Shown here: positions 48,697 to 57,457 of the stretch, piece after piece
Layout: each line of letters starts with the position of its first letter
How positions within the stretch are numbered: the first letter of the stretch is position 1
Source: Arenibaculum pallidiluteum
GTDB taxonomy: Bacteria; Pseudomonadota; Alphaproteobacteria; Azospirillales; Azospirillaceae
Assembly: GCF_017355985.1 (NCBI RefSeq)
Contig: NZ_JAFIQU010000007.1
Coordinates: 186,001 to 250,000, forward strand
DNA length: 64,000 bases
Reading direction: 5' to 3'
Position numbers and translations under genes: made by a program
Notes under the pieces: model-generated
Database searches by the model: none
What the model saw: the letters and a program-made list of their open reading frames with translations, nothing else
Told to the model about the DNA's origin: nothing

Positions 48697-50031
48697 ATGG
48701 CATGGGACAACAAGGTCGTCTGGTCGGAGGGCATGTTCCTCCGCGCCCAGCATCTCCAGCAGCAGGACCGCTACGTGGAGCGGCTCGTCAGGGCCAGGAC
48801 GGAAGGCCTGCGTCCCCATGGCTGGGGCCTGTCCGAGCTGCAACTCGGCCGTGACCTGCTCGGCACCGGCAAGTTCGCGCTCGCCTCCGCCAGCGGCGTG
48901 TTCCAGGACGGCACGCCCTTCTCCCTTCCGGGCGAAGCCGACCATCCCCCGCCCCTGGATCCGCCGGAGGGGACGCGCGACACGCTGGTCTACCTCGCCG
49001 TCCCGCTGCAGCAGCCCGGGCGCGCAGGCTTCACGCTGCACGGGACCGGCGATGCGACGACGCGCTACGCGGCCGCCGCCTACGAGGCTCCGGACGCGGT
49101 CGCCGGGTCCGACACCGTGAACACGGTGCAGGTCGGGCGCCTGAGATTGCGGCTGATGCTGGAGGGCGAGGACAGGGCGGGCTATTCCTGCCTGGGGCTG
49201 GCGCGCATCGCCGAGGTGAAGCCCGGCCCCCAGATCGTGCTGGACCCGGACTTCATCCCGCCCAGCCTCGGCTGCGCGGCCTCGGCCCGGCTGCGCGGCT
49301 TCATCGACGAGATCCTGGGGCTCGTGAGCCAGCGGGCCGGCGCCCTGGCTCCACGCCTGGCAGGCGCGGGGACCGGCGGCGCGGCCGAGATCGCCGACTT
49401 CCTCCTGCTGCAGCTCTGCAACCGCTACCAGCCGCTGCTCGCCCACCACGCCGAGCGGGCGCTGCTGCATCCCGAGGAGCTGTTCGGCCTCTTCCTGCAG
49501 ATCGCGGGCGAGCTCGCGACCTTCACCGCCCAGGACCGCCGCCCAGGCCGTTTCGAGCCCTACCGACACCACGACCTGGAGCTCACCTTCGCGCCCGTGA
49601 TGCGGGCCCTGCGGATGGCCCTGAGCGCGGTCCTCGAGAAGAACGCCATCGCGATCCCGCTCCAGGAGCGGCGCTACGGCGTGCGGGTCGGCGTGATCCC
49701 CGACCGCACGCTGGTGGACACGGCGTCCTTCGTCCTCACCGTGCGCGCCGACCTGCCGGCGGAGCAGCTTCGCCGCAGCTTCCCCGCCCAGGTGAAGATC
49801 GGCCCCGTCGAGCTGATCCGGGACCTCGTCATGAGCGCCCTGCCCGGCATCACGCTCGATCCCCTGCCCGTCGCCCCGCGGCAGATCCCCTTCACGGCCG
49901 GCACCGTCTATTTCCGCCTGGACCGGGGCGGGTCCCACTGGAAGCAGCTCGCGCAGTCGGGCGGCATTGCGATCCATGTCGGCGGCGATTTCCCGCAGGC
50001 CGTGCTCGAGCTGTGGGCCATCAGGAGCTAG
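48697..50031 (+). CDS. tssK: T6SS baseplate-membrane connector TssK
   Basis: TssK (444 residues) links the baseplate to the TssJLM complex. It starts with the hallmark NKVVWSEGMFLRAQHLQQQD and contains RPHGWGLSELQLG, LCNRYQPLLAHHAE, HPEELFGLFLQIAGELATF and FRLDRGGSHWKQLAQSGGIA. GGGAGGAGCC precedes the ATG. It lies 120 bases behind tagH. Confidence 0.95.
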   Translation: MAWDNKVVWSEGMFLRAQHLQQQDRYVERLVRARTEGLRPHGWGLSELQLGRDLLGTGKFALASASGVFQDGTPFSLPGEADHPPPLDPPEGTRDTLVYLAVPLQQPGRAGFTLHGTGDATTRYAAAAYEAPDAVAGSDTVNTVQVGRLRLRLMLEGEDRAGYSCLGLARIAEVKPGPQIVLDPDFIPPSLGCAASARLRGFIDEILGLVSQRAGALAPRLAGAGTGGAAEIADFLLLQLCNRYQPLLAHHAERALLHPEELFGLFLQIAGELATFTAQDRRPGRFEPYRHHDLELTFAPVMRALRMALSAVLEKNAIAIPLQERRYGVRVGVIPDRTLVDTASFVLTVRADLPAEQLRRSFPAQVKIGPVELIRDLVMSALPGITLDPLPVAPRQIPFTAGTVYFRLDRGGSHWKQLAQSGGIAIHVGGDFPQAVLELWAIRS

Positions 50032-50037
50032 CGCGCC

Positions 50038-51495
50038 ATGAACGAGGACGACCCCTTCGGGATCGGTGACGCCGACAGGACCGTGATCAAGCCCGTGACG
50101 CCCCGCCCCGTCGCCGCCCAGGGCGCGGGCATGCCCGAAACGCCGGTCCCCGGCGCGTCTGGCTCCCACGCGGCCGCGCCGCGGTGGACCGGCCTGCGCG
50201 ACGCGCTTCGCGCCTCGGCCGGGCGGCGTCCGGCGCCGCAGGGGCCCGGCGTGTCGGTCCCGCGGGTCGGCGTCAATCCGGTGGCTGCCGCCGCGGCGCC
50301 GCTCCTGACCCTCGCGGCCCGGCTGCGGACGGCAAGCCCGAGCGTTCCCGTCGAGGCGCTGCGCGAGCAGGTGATCGAGTTTCTCCGGGATTTCGAGGAC
50401 AGGGCGTCGAACCTGGGGCTGTCGCGCGATGCGGTGCGGGCGGCCCATTACGCGCTGTGTGCGACCGTCGACGACATCGTCCTCAACACCCCCTGGGGGA
50501 ATGGCAGCGCCTGGGCGGCCGGGACCATGACCAGCCGCTTCCACAACGAGGTCACCGGCGGCGAGCGATTCTTCGAGCTGCTCGACCGGCTGCTGCGCAA
50601 CCCGGCACCAAACCGCGAGGTGCTGGAGCTGATGTATCTGTGCCTCGCCCTGGGCTTCGAGGGCCGCTACCGGCCGATGCGGCGCGGCCCCGCCGAGCTC
50701 GCGCGCCTGCGCGAGCAGGTGCATCAGGCGATCGCCGGGCTCAGGGGCCCGCCGGAACCGGAGATCTCCGTGTCCTGGCGCGGCGTGCCGGCGCCGTTCC
50801 GCACCGGCAGGGCCGGCGTGCCCGCCTGGGTCGCGGGGGCTCTGGCGGCGTTCCTGCTGCTGGCCGTCTTCATGGCTTTCTCCTACCGGCTCAACGTCCG
50901 CTCGGACGGGACGCTCGCCCTGATGGCCGCGCTGCCCCCCCTCTCCGCCCCGGGGATCGAGCGGGACCCGCCGCTTCCGGCGGCCTTGCCCGCCGCCACC
51001 GTTCCGGCGCCGCCGCGGCCCGAGGCCCTGCGCGAGCAGCGCCTGCGCCGTTTCCTCGAAGCCGAGATCGCCGAAGGGCTGGTCGACGTGCTGGAGACGC
51101 CCGAGGGCACGACGGTGCGCCTGCGCGCCCGCGGCATGTTCGGGTCCGGCAGCGCCAGCCTGGACCCGCGCTACCGCCCCGTGCTGGACCGGGTCGGCAG
51201 GGCGCTGGAGGACGAGCCCGGGCAGGTGCGGGTCATCGGCTATACGGACGCGACCCCGATCCGGACCGTGCGCTTCCCGTCCAACTGGCACCTTTCCAAG
51301 GCGCGCGCCGAGACCGTGCGCGACCAGCTCGCGCGGATCCTGTCGGATGGCGGCCGGCTTTCGGCCGAGGGACGCGGCGAGATGGATCCCGTCGCCTCCA
51401 ACGGCGATCCCCTGGGGCGCGAGCTGAACAGGCGCACCGAGATCGTCCTGCGCGCGGGCCCGGGCCCGGGCCCGGTAGCCGGGAGGGCGCCGTGA
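50038..51495 (+). CDS. tssL: T6SS membrane protein TssL with OmpA-like peptidoglycan-binding domain
   Basis: The 485-residue TssL has a cytoplasmic DotU domain (about 80-245, with HYALCATVDDIVLNTPWG and LMYLCLALGFEGRYRP). A membrane helix follows at about 258-282 (WVAGALAAFLLLAVFMAF), then a periplasmic OmpA-like domain (about 345-475: VIGYTDATPIRTVRFPSNW, LSKARAETVRDQL, ELNRRTEIVL). Such extended TssLs anchor the complex to peptidoglycan. No tssJ lipoprotein gene is in the cluster, so this domain may be the main envelope anchor. Confidence 0.95.
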   Translation: MNEDDPFGIGDADRTVIKPVTPRPVAAQGAGMPETPVPGASGSHAAAPRWTGLRDALRASAGRRPAPQGPGVSVPRVGVNPVAAAAAPLLTLAARLRTASPSVPVEALREQVIEFLRDFEDRASNLGLSRDAVRAAHYALCATVDDIVLNTPWGNGSAWAAGTMTSRFHNEVTGGERFFELLDRLLRNPAPNREVLELMYLCLALGFEGRYRPMRRGPAELARLREQVHQAIAGLRGPPEPEISVSWRGVPAPFRTGRAGVPAWVAGALAAFLLLAVFMAFSYRLNVRSDGTLALMAALPPLSAPGIERDPPLPAALPAATVPAPPRPEALREQRLRRFLEAEIAEGLVDVLETPEGTTVRLRARGMFGSGSASLDPRYRPVLDRVGRALEDEPGQVRVIGYTDATPIRTVRFPSNWHLSKARAETVRDQLARILSDGGRLSAEGRGEMDPVASNGDPLGRELNRRTEIVLRAGPGPGPVAGRAP

Positions 51496-54400
51496 TGCGC
51501 CGGCTTCAGGTCCCGGGCGTGCGGTGGGCAGCCTCCCTGCTGGGCTGCGTCCTCCTGGCGGTGGTGCTCTGGCTCGTGGGGCCGCTGGTGGCGGTGGCCG
51601 ATGTCAGGCCGCTCGAGAGCGTCGTTGCCCGCAGCGCCGCGGCGGCCGCGATCCTGGGCGCCTGGGTGGCGGCGCTGGTGCTGTCCCGGCTGCGCCGCCG
51701 CCGGAACGCGCGCGCGCTTGCGGCCGGGATGACGGCCGCCGACGAAGCGCCCAGGCTCGCGGATGGTGCGGGGGACGCTGCCGCCAGCGCGGCCGAGATC
51801 GCGGTCCTGCGCCGCGACATGGACGCCGCCCTGCAGAAGCTCGCGCGCCGCAGGCGCGGCGCGCCCTACGACCTGCCCTGGTACGTGCTGATCGGGCCGC
51901 CGGGGTCGGGCAAGACCACGGCGCTGCTCAATGCGGGCCTGCGCTTCCCCCTGGCCGAGAAGACGGGCAGGGCCTCGCTGCGCGGCGTCGGCGGCACCCG
52001 CAACTGCGACTGGTGGTTCACGGACGAGGCCGTGCTCCTGGACACCGCCGGCCGGTACACGACCCAGGACAGCAACGCGGCGGTGGATGCCGGCGCCTGG
52101 CTGGGCTTCCTCGACATGCTCAAGCGCGTGCGGCCGCGCCAGCCGCTGAACGGGGCGATCGTCGCGATCAGCCTCGCCGAGCTCGCCGGGCAGGACGCGG
52201 CCACCATCGACGCCCATGCGGCGGCGATCCGCGCGCGCCTCGCCCAGCTCAACGAGCGTCTGGGCCTCCGCCTTCCGATCTACGTGGTCTTCACCAAGGC
52301 CGACCTGGTGGCGGGCTTCTCCGAGTTCTTCGCCGATCTCGGCAAGGAGCAGCGAGAGCAGGTCTGGGGCGTCACGCTGCCCCTGTCCGGATCCGGTGAG
52401 CCCGGCGAGTCCCACGAGCCCGGCGAGCCCGGCGAGCCCGTCGAGGACCGGCTGCGCCGGGAGTTCGACGCGCTGCTGGCGCGCCTGCACGAGAGGCTGC
52501 TCGGCCGGCTGGAGGCCGAGACCTCGGCCGACCGGAGGGCGCGCATCTTCGGCTTCCCGGCCCAGGTCGCATCGCTGCGCGACACCATGGCCGATTTCGT
52601 CGGCACGGTCTTCCAGCCCTCCAGCTTCGAGCAGCCGCTGCTCCTGCGCGGCGTCTATCTCACCAGCGCGACGCAGCAGGGATCGCCCATCGACCGCCTC
52701 GTCATGGGGCTGGGTCAGCTCTTCGGCGTCCCGAAGGTCCCGGTCCAGGAGGAGCCCGGCGGCGGCCGCAGCTATTTCCTCGCGCGGCTGCTGAGAGAGG
52801 TCGTCTTCGCGGAGGCGGGGCTGGTCGGCCGCGATCCCCGCCTGGAGCGCAGGACCGCCTGGACGCGCCGCGCCGCCTGGGCCGCCGCGGCGCTCGTCGT
52901 GGTGTTCGGGACCGGCGCCTGGTGGCTCGGCTATACCGGCAACGCCGCCCTGATCGAGCGGGCCGAGGCGGCAGCCGACGACTACAGGGCGCTCGCCGCC
53001 GCGACGCCGGCGAGCCCGCGCACGAACGGGGATCTCGGCCCCGCCCTTCTCCTGCTGGACCGGCTGCGGGCGCTGCCCACCGGGGTGGGAGAGCGGGACG
53101 CGCCGGTGCCGGTCGGCATGGGCCTCGGCCTCTACCAGGGCGACAAGCTCGCCCCCGCGGCGGAATCGGCGTACCGGCGCGGGCTGTCCCACCTGCTGCT
53201 GCCGCAGCTCGTGCTCCGGCTCGAAGCCCAGCTCCGCGCGGTCGCGACCCGGCCTGACCTGCTGTACGAGGGGTTCAAGGTCTACCTGATGCTGACCGGC
53301 GCCGGGCCGCTGGACCAGGCGGCTGTGCGCCGCTGGATGCAGGCCGACTGGGCCTCGGCGCTTCCCGGGGCCGAGGGCGAGGGGATCCGCCGCAGCCTGG
53401 AGGCGCATCTGGACTCGCTGCTGGAGCGGCCCCTTGCGCCCGTCCCCGCGGACGAGGGGCTGGTGCGGCAGGCGCGCGCCACGCTGTCCCGGCACAGCCC
53501 GGCCGAGCGGGCCTATGTCCTGCTGCTCGAAGCGGCGGGGGAGGCCGCGCCGCCGGAATGGCGCATCCAGGACCATGCGGGCCCGGCGGCGGGCCAGGTC
53601 TTCGCGCGCCGCTCGGGCCAGCCGCTCGGCGCCGGGCTGCCGGGGCTCTTCACGCATGCCGGGTTCCACGGGGCGATCCTGCCGGCGCTCCCCGGGATCG
53701 CGCGGGCCGCCGCGGCCGAGAGCTGGGTCACCGGCGCCGCCGCGGGCGATCCCGCGCGCCTGCAGCAGGAAATCCTGGCGCTCTACTACAACGACTTCTC
53801 GCGCCGGTGGGACGGGCTGCTCGGCGACCTGACGCTGGTCCGGTTCCGGACGGTCGAGGAGGCGGCCGCCGTGCTGAACGCGGCGTCGGGCCCGCTCTCG
53901 CCGCTCCGCCTGCTCGTGCAGGCCGCGGCCCGGGAGACCGACCTCGCCCGCCCGCCGACACCGGCCGCGGAGACGGTGGCCCCCGCCGCGGCATCCGCCG
54001 CATCCGCCACATCCGGAGCGCCGGCCCTCGCGGCGGCCGCCCGGCGGATCGAACAGGTGGCCGGGCTGCTGGCCGGCCGGACGGGTCCTCCGCCCGGCCA
54101 GCCTGTCAGCGACCGCTACGCCGAGTTCCGCGCCTTCGCGCTCGGCCGCGCCGGCGGGCCGGCGGGCATCGACCAAACGGTGGCAAGCCTCGATGCCCTG
54201 TACCAGCAGGTCGGCCGGGCCGCGGGGCTTCCCGGCCAGGGCGGCCCGGACGATGCCGGCGCCGCGCGGCTGGCCCAGCAGCTCGCGGCGACGGCCGCGC
54301 GCCTGCCGGACCCCGTGAAGGGCTGGATCGGCGGGCTGGGCGACCAGGCCTCGGCGGCGGCGCTGGACGGGCTGCGCACGCGCGTGAACGCGGAATGGCG

Positions 54401-55079
54401 GAGCGCCGTGCTGCCGTCCTGCGAGCGTGCGCTGCCGGGGCGGTTTCCCGTGCAGGGGACCGCCCGCGCCGACATGGCCGTGGACGACTTCTCGCGCCTC
54501 TTCGCGCCGGGCGGGCTGCTCGACAGCTTCTTCGTCGAGCGTCTGAAGGCCTATGTCGACACCAGCCAGGAGGCCTGGCGCTGGCAGCGCGCCGGCGGGC
54601 TCGACATCGGCATCCCCGATGCGGCGCTCGCGCCTTTCCAGAACGCCGCGACGATCCGCGAGGCCTTCTTCCCGACGGGCCAGCGCAGGCCCGACATCCG
54701 CTTCAGCGTCGCCGCGGTCCAGCTGGATCCGCGGATCGAAAGGGCGGAGCTCGAGATCGACGGCCAGCTCGCCAGCTTCGGCCCCGGGGCGAACCGGCCG
54801 GCGATCCTGCAATGGCCGTCGCCGGCGGCGACCAACCGCTCCAGCCTCATGGTCCAGCCCGCCGGCGGCCAGCCGGTCGTCCTGCAGGCCGAGGGCGCCT
54901 GGTCCCCGTTCAAGCTGCTGCGCGCGGCGCGGATCGAGCGCCGGCCGGATGGCGAGCGGGTGCTCGCCACCTTCCGGCCCGGCGGGCTTGAGGCGAAGTT
55001 CGAGCTGCGCGCCTCCGGCATCGTGAACCCCTTCGCCCTGACCGAGCTCGAGGCCTTCCGGTGCCCACCGTCCCTGTGA
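51495..55079 (+). CDS. tssM: T6SS membrane protein TssM (IcmF)
   Basis: The 1194-residue TssM has two N-terminal membrane helices (about 9-60), a cytoplasmic NTPase domain with an intact Walker A (GPPGSGKTTALLN, about 134) and LLDTAGRYTTQD. A third helix (VVVFGTGAWWLGYTG, about 465-485) and a long periplasmic region follow, including the DUF1215/IcmF-C parts (YNDFSRRWDGLLGDL, RPDIRFSVAAVQLDPR). A Gly-Glu-Pro-rich insertion occurs near residue 300-318. ATG overlaps the tssL stop by one base. Confidence 0.95.
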   Translation: MRRLQVPGVRWAASLLGCVLLAVVLWLVGPLVAVADVRPLESVVARSAAAAAILGAWVAALVLSRLRRRRNARALAAGMTAADEAPRLADGAGDAAASAAEIAVLRRDMDAALQKLARRRRGAPYDLPWYVLIGPPGSGKTTALLNAGLRFPLAEKTGRASLRGVGGTRNCDWWFTDEAVLLDTAGRYTTQDSNAAVDAGAWLGFLDMLKRVRPRQPLNGAIVAISLAELAGQDAATIDAHAAAIRARLAQLNERLGLRLPIYVVFTKADLVAGFSEFFADLGKEQREQVWGVTLPLSGSGEPGESHEPGEPGEPVEDRLRREFDALLARLHERLLGRLEAETSADRRARIFGFPAQVASLRDTMADFVGTVFQPSSFEQPLLLRGVYLTSATQQGSPIDRLVMGLGQLFGVPKVPVQEEPGGGRSYFLARLLREVVFAEAGLVGRDPRLERRTAWTRRAAWAAAALVVVFGTGAWWLGYTGNAALIERAEAAADDYRALAAATPASPRTNGDLGPALLLLDRLRALPTGVGERDAPVPVGMGLGLYQGDKLAPAAESAYRRGLSHLLLPQLVLRLEAQLRAVATRPDLLYEGFKVYLMLTGAGPLDQAAVRRWMQADWASALPGAEGEGIRRSLEAHLDSLLERPLAPVPADEGLVRQARATLSRHSPAERAYVLLLEAAGEAAPPEWRIQDHAGPAAGQVFARRSGQPLGAGLPGLFTHAGFHGAILPALPGIARAAAAESWVTGAAAGDPARLQQEILALYYNDFSRRWDGLLGDLTLVRFRTVEEAAAVLNAASGPLSPLRLLVQAAARETDLARPPTPAAETVAPAAASAASATSGAPALAAAARRIEQVAGLLAGRTGPPPGQPVSDRYAEFRAFALGRAGGPAGIDQTVASLDALYQQVGRAAGLPGQGGPDDAGAARLAQQLAATAARLPDPVKGWIGGLGDQASAAALDGLRTRVNAEWRSAVLPSCERALPGRFPVQGTARADMAVDDFSRLFAPGGLLDSFFVERLKAYVDTSQEAWRWQRAGGLDIGIPDAALAPFQNAATIREAFFPTGQRRPDIRFSVAAVQLDPRIERAELEIDGQLASFGPGANRPAILQWPSPAATNRSSLMVQPAGGQPVVLQAEGAWSPFKLLRAARIERRPDGERVLATFRPGGLEAKFELRASGIVNPFALTELEAFRCPPSL

Positions 55080-56491
55080 CCTTTCCGCCGGGGCTGCGGC
55101 CGCCGGACGGCGCGGGCTTCCACGGCAAGATGCCGCTGCTCGGCGACTTCGTCGCGCGCGGGCTCCCGCCGGACCTGGTGGAGGCCTGGGATGGCTGGAT
55201 CGGGCCGCTCCTCGTCGAGGCGAGCGGCCTCGTCGGCCCGGGCTGGCCCGATGCCTTCGCCGACGCGCCGGTCTGGCGCTTCGCCCTGGGCCCCGGGCTG
55301 CTCACCGACGGCGCCATCGGCGGGCTGCTGATCCCCAGCGTGGACCGGGTCGGCCGCCAGTTCCCCCTGGCCGTGATCTGCCCGGCGGAGCCGGGCCCGG
55401 ACCCAGAAGCAGGCTCAGGCCCGGACCCGTCCCCCGACGGGCCGGAGGGATGGTTCGGCCGGGCGGAGGCCGCGGTGCTGGCGGCGCTCGACGCCGGCGC
55501 CGGCCCCGACGAGGTCCTCGTGGCGCTCGCGGCCCTGTCCCGCCCAGCCCCGCCGCCCCTGCCGGTCGCGGCGGAGGGCTGGCAGGCGCCGCCGCCGGGC
55601 TTCGCGCCGGAACGGGGGCTGATCCCGGCCGCGGGCTGGTCGGCCTGGTGGAGGGTGGGGTGCGAGCGGATCCTGTGCCGGCGCGGCATGCCCGTGGGGC
55701 CCGAGCTCGCCGATCTCGTGCGCGGGCGGCCGCGCGAGGGCGGCATGCGCTGGTCCTCGGCCGCCGCCAGCCATGCGGGAACGGTGCGCGGCGTCAACGA
55801 GGACGCCTTCCTCGAGCGGCCGGATCTCGGCCTCTGGGCCGTGGCCGACGGGCTGGGCGGCCTCGATGCCGGGGACGTCGCGAGCCGGCTGACCATGGAG
55901 CGGCTGGGCGCGCTGGAGCCGCAGCGGAGCGCGCAGGCCTTCCTGGCCGAGGTCACCCGCCTGCTGCGCGATGCCGACGCGTGCCTGCGCGGGGCGGCCG
56001 GCGAGGGCCGAACCATGGCCACGACGGCCGTGGTGCTGCTGGCCTTCGGCCGGCACTTCGCCTGCCTCTGGGCCGGAGACAGCCGCCTCTACCGGCTTCG
56101 CGGCGGGCGGCTGGAGCAGCTCAGCCGCGACCACAGCGAGGTCCAGGACATGGTCGATGAAGGGATCCTCGCCGCGGCCGAGGCGGCCTCGCACCCGCGG
56201 TCCAACGTGGTGACGCGGGCCCTGGGCGCGGGCGAGGACCTGATGCTGGACGTGATCCAGGGGGCGGTCGCGCCCGGCGATCGCTTCCTGCTGTGCAGCG
56301 ACGGGCTGACGAAGGCCTTGGCGCCCGAGGCGATCCTGGCCCTGGCGGCGGAGCTTCCCGTCGCCGAGGTGCCCGGCCGGCTCGTCGCGGCGGCGCTGGA
56401 GGCCGGCGCCCCCGACAACGTGACCGTCATCCTGGCCGAGGCCGGGCCTGAGCTCGCGCCAGGGCCTGAGCGCGAGTCCGAGCCCGCATGA
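55061..56491 (+). CDS. tagF: TagF-PP2C fusion, T6SS post-translational regulator
   Basis: The 476-residue protein joins a TagF domain (1-225: GFHGKMPLLGDFVARGLP, SVDRVGRQFPLAVICPA) to a PP2C phosphatase (about 230-465: GVNEDAFLER, VADGLGGLDAGD, FLLCSDGLTK, APDNVTVI). The DGMGGH motif is DGLGGL here, so the histidine is lost while the metal-binding aspartates remain. GTG at 55061 overlaps tssM by 19 bases. TagF-PppA fusions are known in Agrobacterium, where TagF represses T6SS. It would oppose PpkA-driven activation. Confidence 0.92.
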   Translation: MPTVPVTFPPGLRPPDGAGFHGKMPLLGDFVARGLPPDLVEAWDGWIGPLLVEASGLVGPGWPDAFADAPVWRFALGPGLLTDGAIGGLLIPSVDRVGRQFPLAVICPAEPGPDPEAGSGPDPSPDGPEGWFGRAEAAVLAALDAGAGPDEVLVALAALSRPAPPPLPVAAEGWQAPPPGFAPERGLIPAAGWSAWWRVGCERILCRRGMPVGPELADLVRGRPREGGMRWSSAAASHAGTVRGVNEDAFLERPDLGLWAVADGLGGLDAGDVASRLTMERLGALEPQRSAQAFLAEVTRLLRDADACLRGAAGEGRTMATTAVVLLAFGRHFACLWAGDSRLYRLRGGRLEQLSRDHSEVQDMVDEGILAAAEAASHPRSNVVTRALGAGEDLMLDVIQGAVAPGDRFLLCSDGLTKALAPEAILALAAELPVAEVPGRLVAAALEAGAPDNVTVILAEAGPELAPGPERESEPA

Positions 56492-56511
56492 GGAGACCAT
56501 AGGAGGCTGCC

Positions 56512-56814
56512 ATGACCCGCCCTGCCGCGCGCATCACGGACATGCATGTCTGCCCCATGGCGACGCCCGCGCCGGTTCCGGTCCCGCATGTCGGCGGGCC
56601 CGTCACGGGGCCCTGCGCGCCGACCGTCCTGATCGGGGCGCTGCCCGCCGCCCGCATCGGCGACGCCTGCATCTGCGTCGGTCCGCCGGACATGATCGTT
56701 CAGGGCAGCACGACGGTGATCGTCGCGGGAATGCCCCAGGCCCGCATCGGCGACCTGACCCTCCATGGCGGGACGATCGTCATGGGGCACCCAACGGTGC
56801 TTGTCGGCGGATGA
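56512..56814 (+). CDS. PAAR-domain spike tip protein
   Basis: This 100-residue PAAR protein caps the VgrG spike. Its sequence consists of PAAR repeats: RPAARITDMHVCPMATP, PHVGGPVTGPCAPTVLIGAL, PAARIGDACICVGPPDMI, PQARIGDLTLHGG. Zinc-binding His and Cys residues (H12, C14, C54, H90-type positions) are consistent with the fold. No C-terminal effector domain is present. It starts 20 bases after tagF and closes the operon. Confidence 0.94.
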   Translation: MTRPAARITDMHVCPMATPAPVPVPHVGGPVTGPCAPTVLIGALPAARIGDACICVGPPDMIVQGSTTVIVAGMPQARIGDLTLHGGTIVMGHPTVLVGG

Positions 56815-57096
56815 GCTGACTTCTCGGGGATGGCCGCTGGCATCGCAGGACGCCGGCGGGCAGAAGATCCGGGAGGCCGCTCGGCGGCACGGAGCTTTGA
56901 TGCCCAAGCGGGCGAGGGGACCGCACGGCCGGCGGAAATGGTCTCAAGGAAGCGACGGGCGCATCGGGGACCATCCCTGACGTGCCGATCATTTACCTGC
57001 GGAGGTGGGGTATCCGATCCGGCAGGCCAATGCGATGCACCGTGCTTCCGCGAAGCATGGGCTCGCACATGAGGTTATCGCTCAGTACCTGAAAAC
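56815..57096. other. Intergenic region, no feature seen
   Basis: These 282 bases between PAAR and the tRNA gene contain only short unsupported ORFs. I see no clear terminator, repeat or att-like duplication of the tRNA end. Confidence 0.5.
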
Positions 57097-57173
<77 letters not shown>

Positions 57174-57388
57174 TCGCCGGAGGAGGCGGACCATAGCGCA
57201 TGGATCCGGGCGAGGCAAATGGTCCGTTCGGGGAAGGTGCGGTGGCATGGGCGTTCCGGTGCGCAACCAAGTGCGCGGCCGGATTCGGTGCAGGGCCGCT
57301 GGTGCCCGTGGTGTGGAAATCACATGATGATCTGCCTGATGGGATCGGAAATGCATGGCTGATCCGCCACGACATCGGGGTTTTCGCT

Positions 57389-57446
57389 GAATTCACATCT
57401 TGGAATGGCGGAACGAGTGGTGATATTTCCGCGACCATGTGAATTC
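57389..57446. promoter_or_regulatory. Inverted repeat upstream of YeeE/YedE gene
   Basis: GAATTCACAT (57389-57398) and ATGTGAATTC (57437-57446) are perfect inverted copies, centre to centre 48 bp, ending 11 bases before the transporter ATG. A related AATCACATGATG occurs near 57317. They may be half-sites for a regulator such as an ArsR-type sulfur sensor, which is speculative. Confidence 0.4.
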
Positions 57447-57457
57447 GGGGGCAGGAC

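Noticed and set aside
46954-51291. Very long minus-strand open frame (1445 codons) opposite tagH, tssK and tssL
   Set aside because: It is a shadow of GC-rich coding DNA: the plus strand holds recognised T6SS genes and the antisense frame has no domain or ribosome site.
51240-54812. Long minus-strand frame opposite tssM
   Set aside because: It is Arg/Gly/Pro-rich shadow sequence; tssM on the plus strand is certain.
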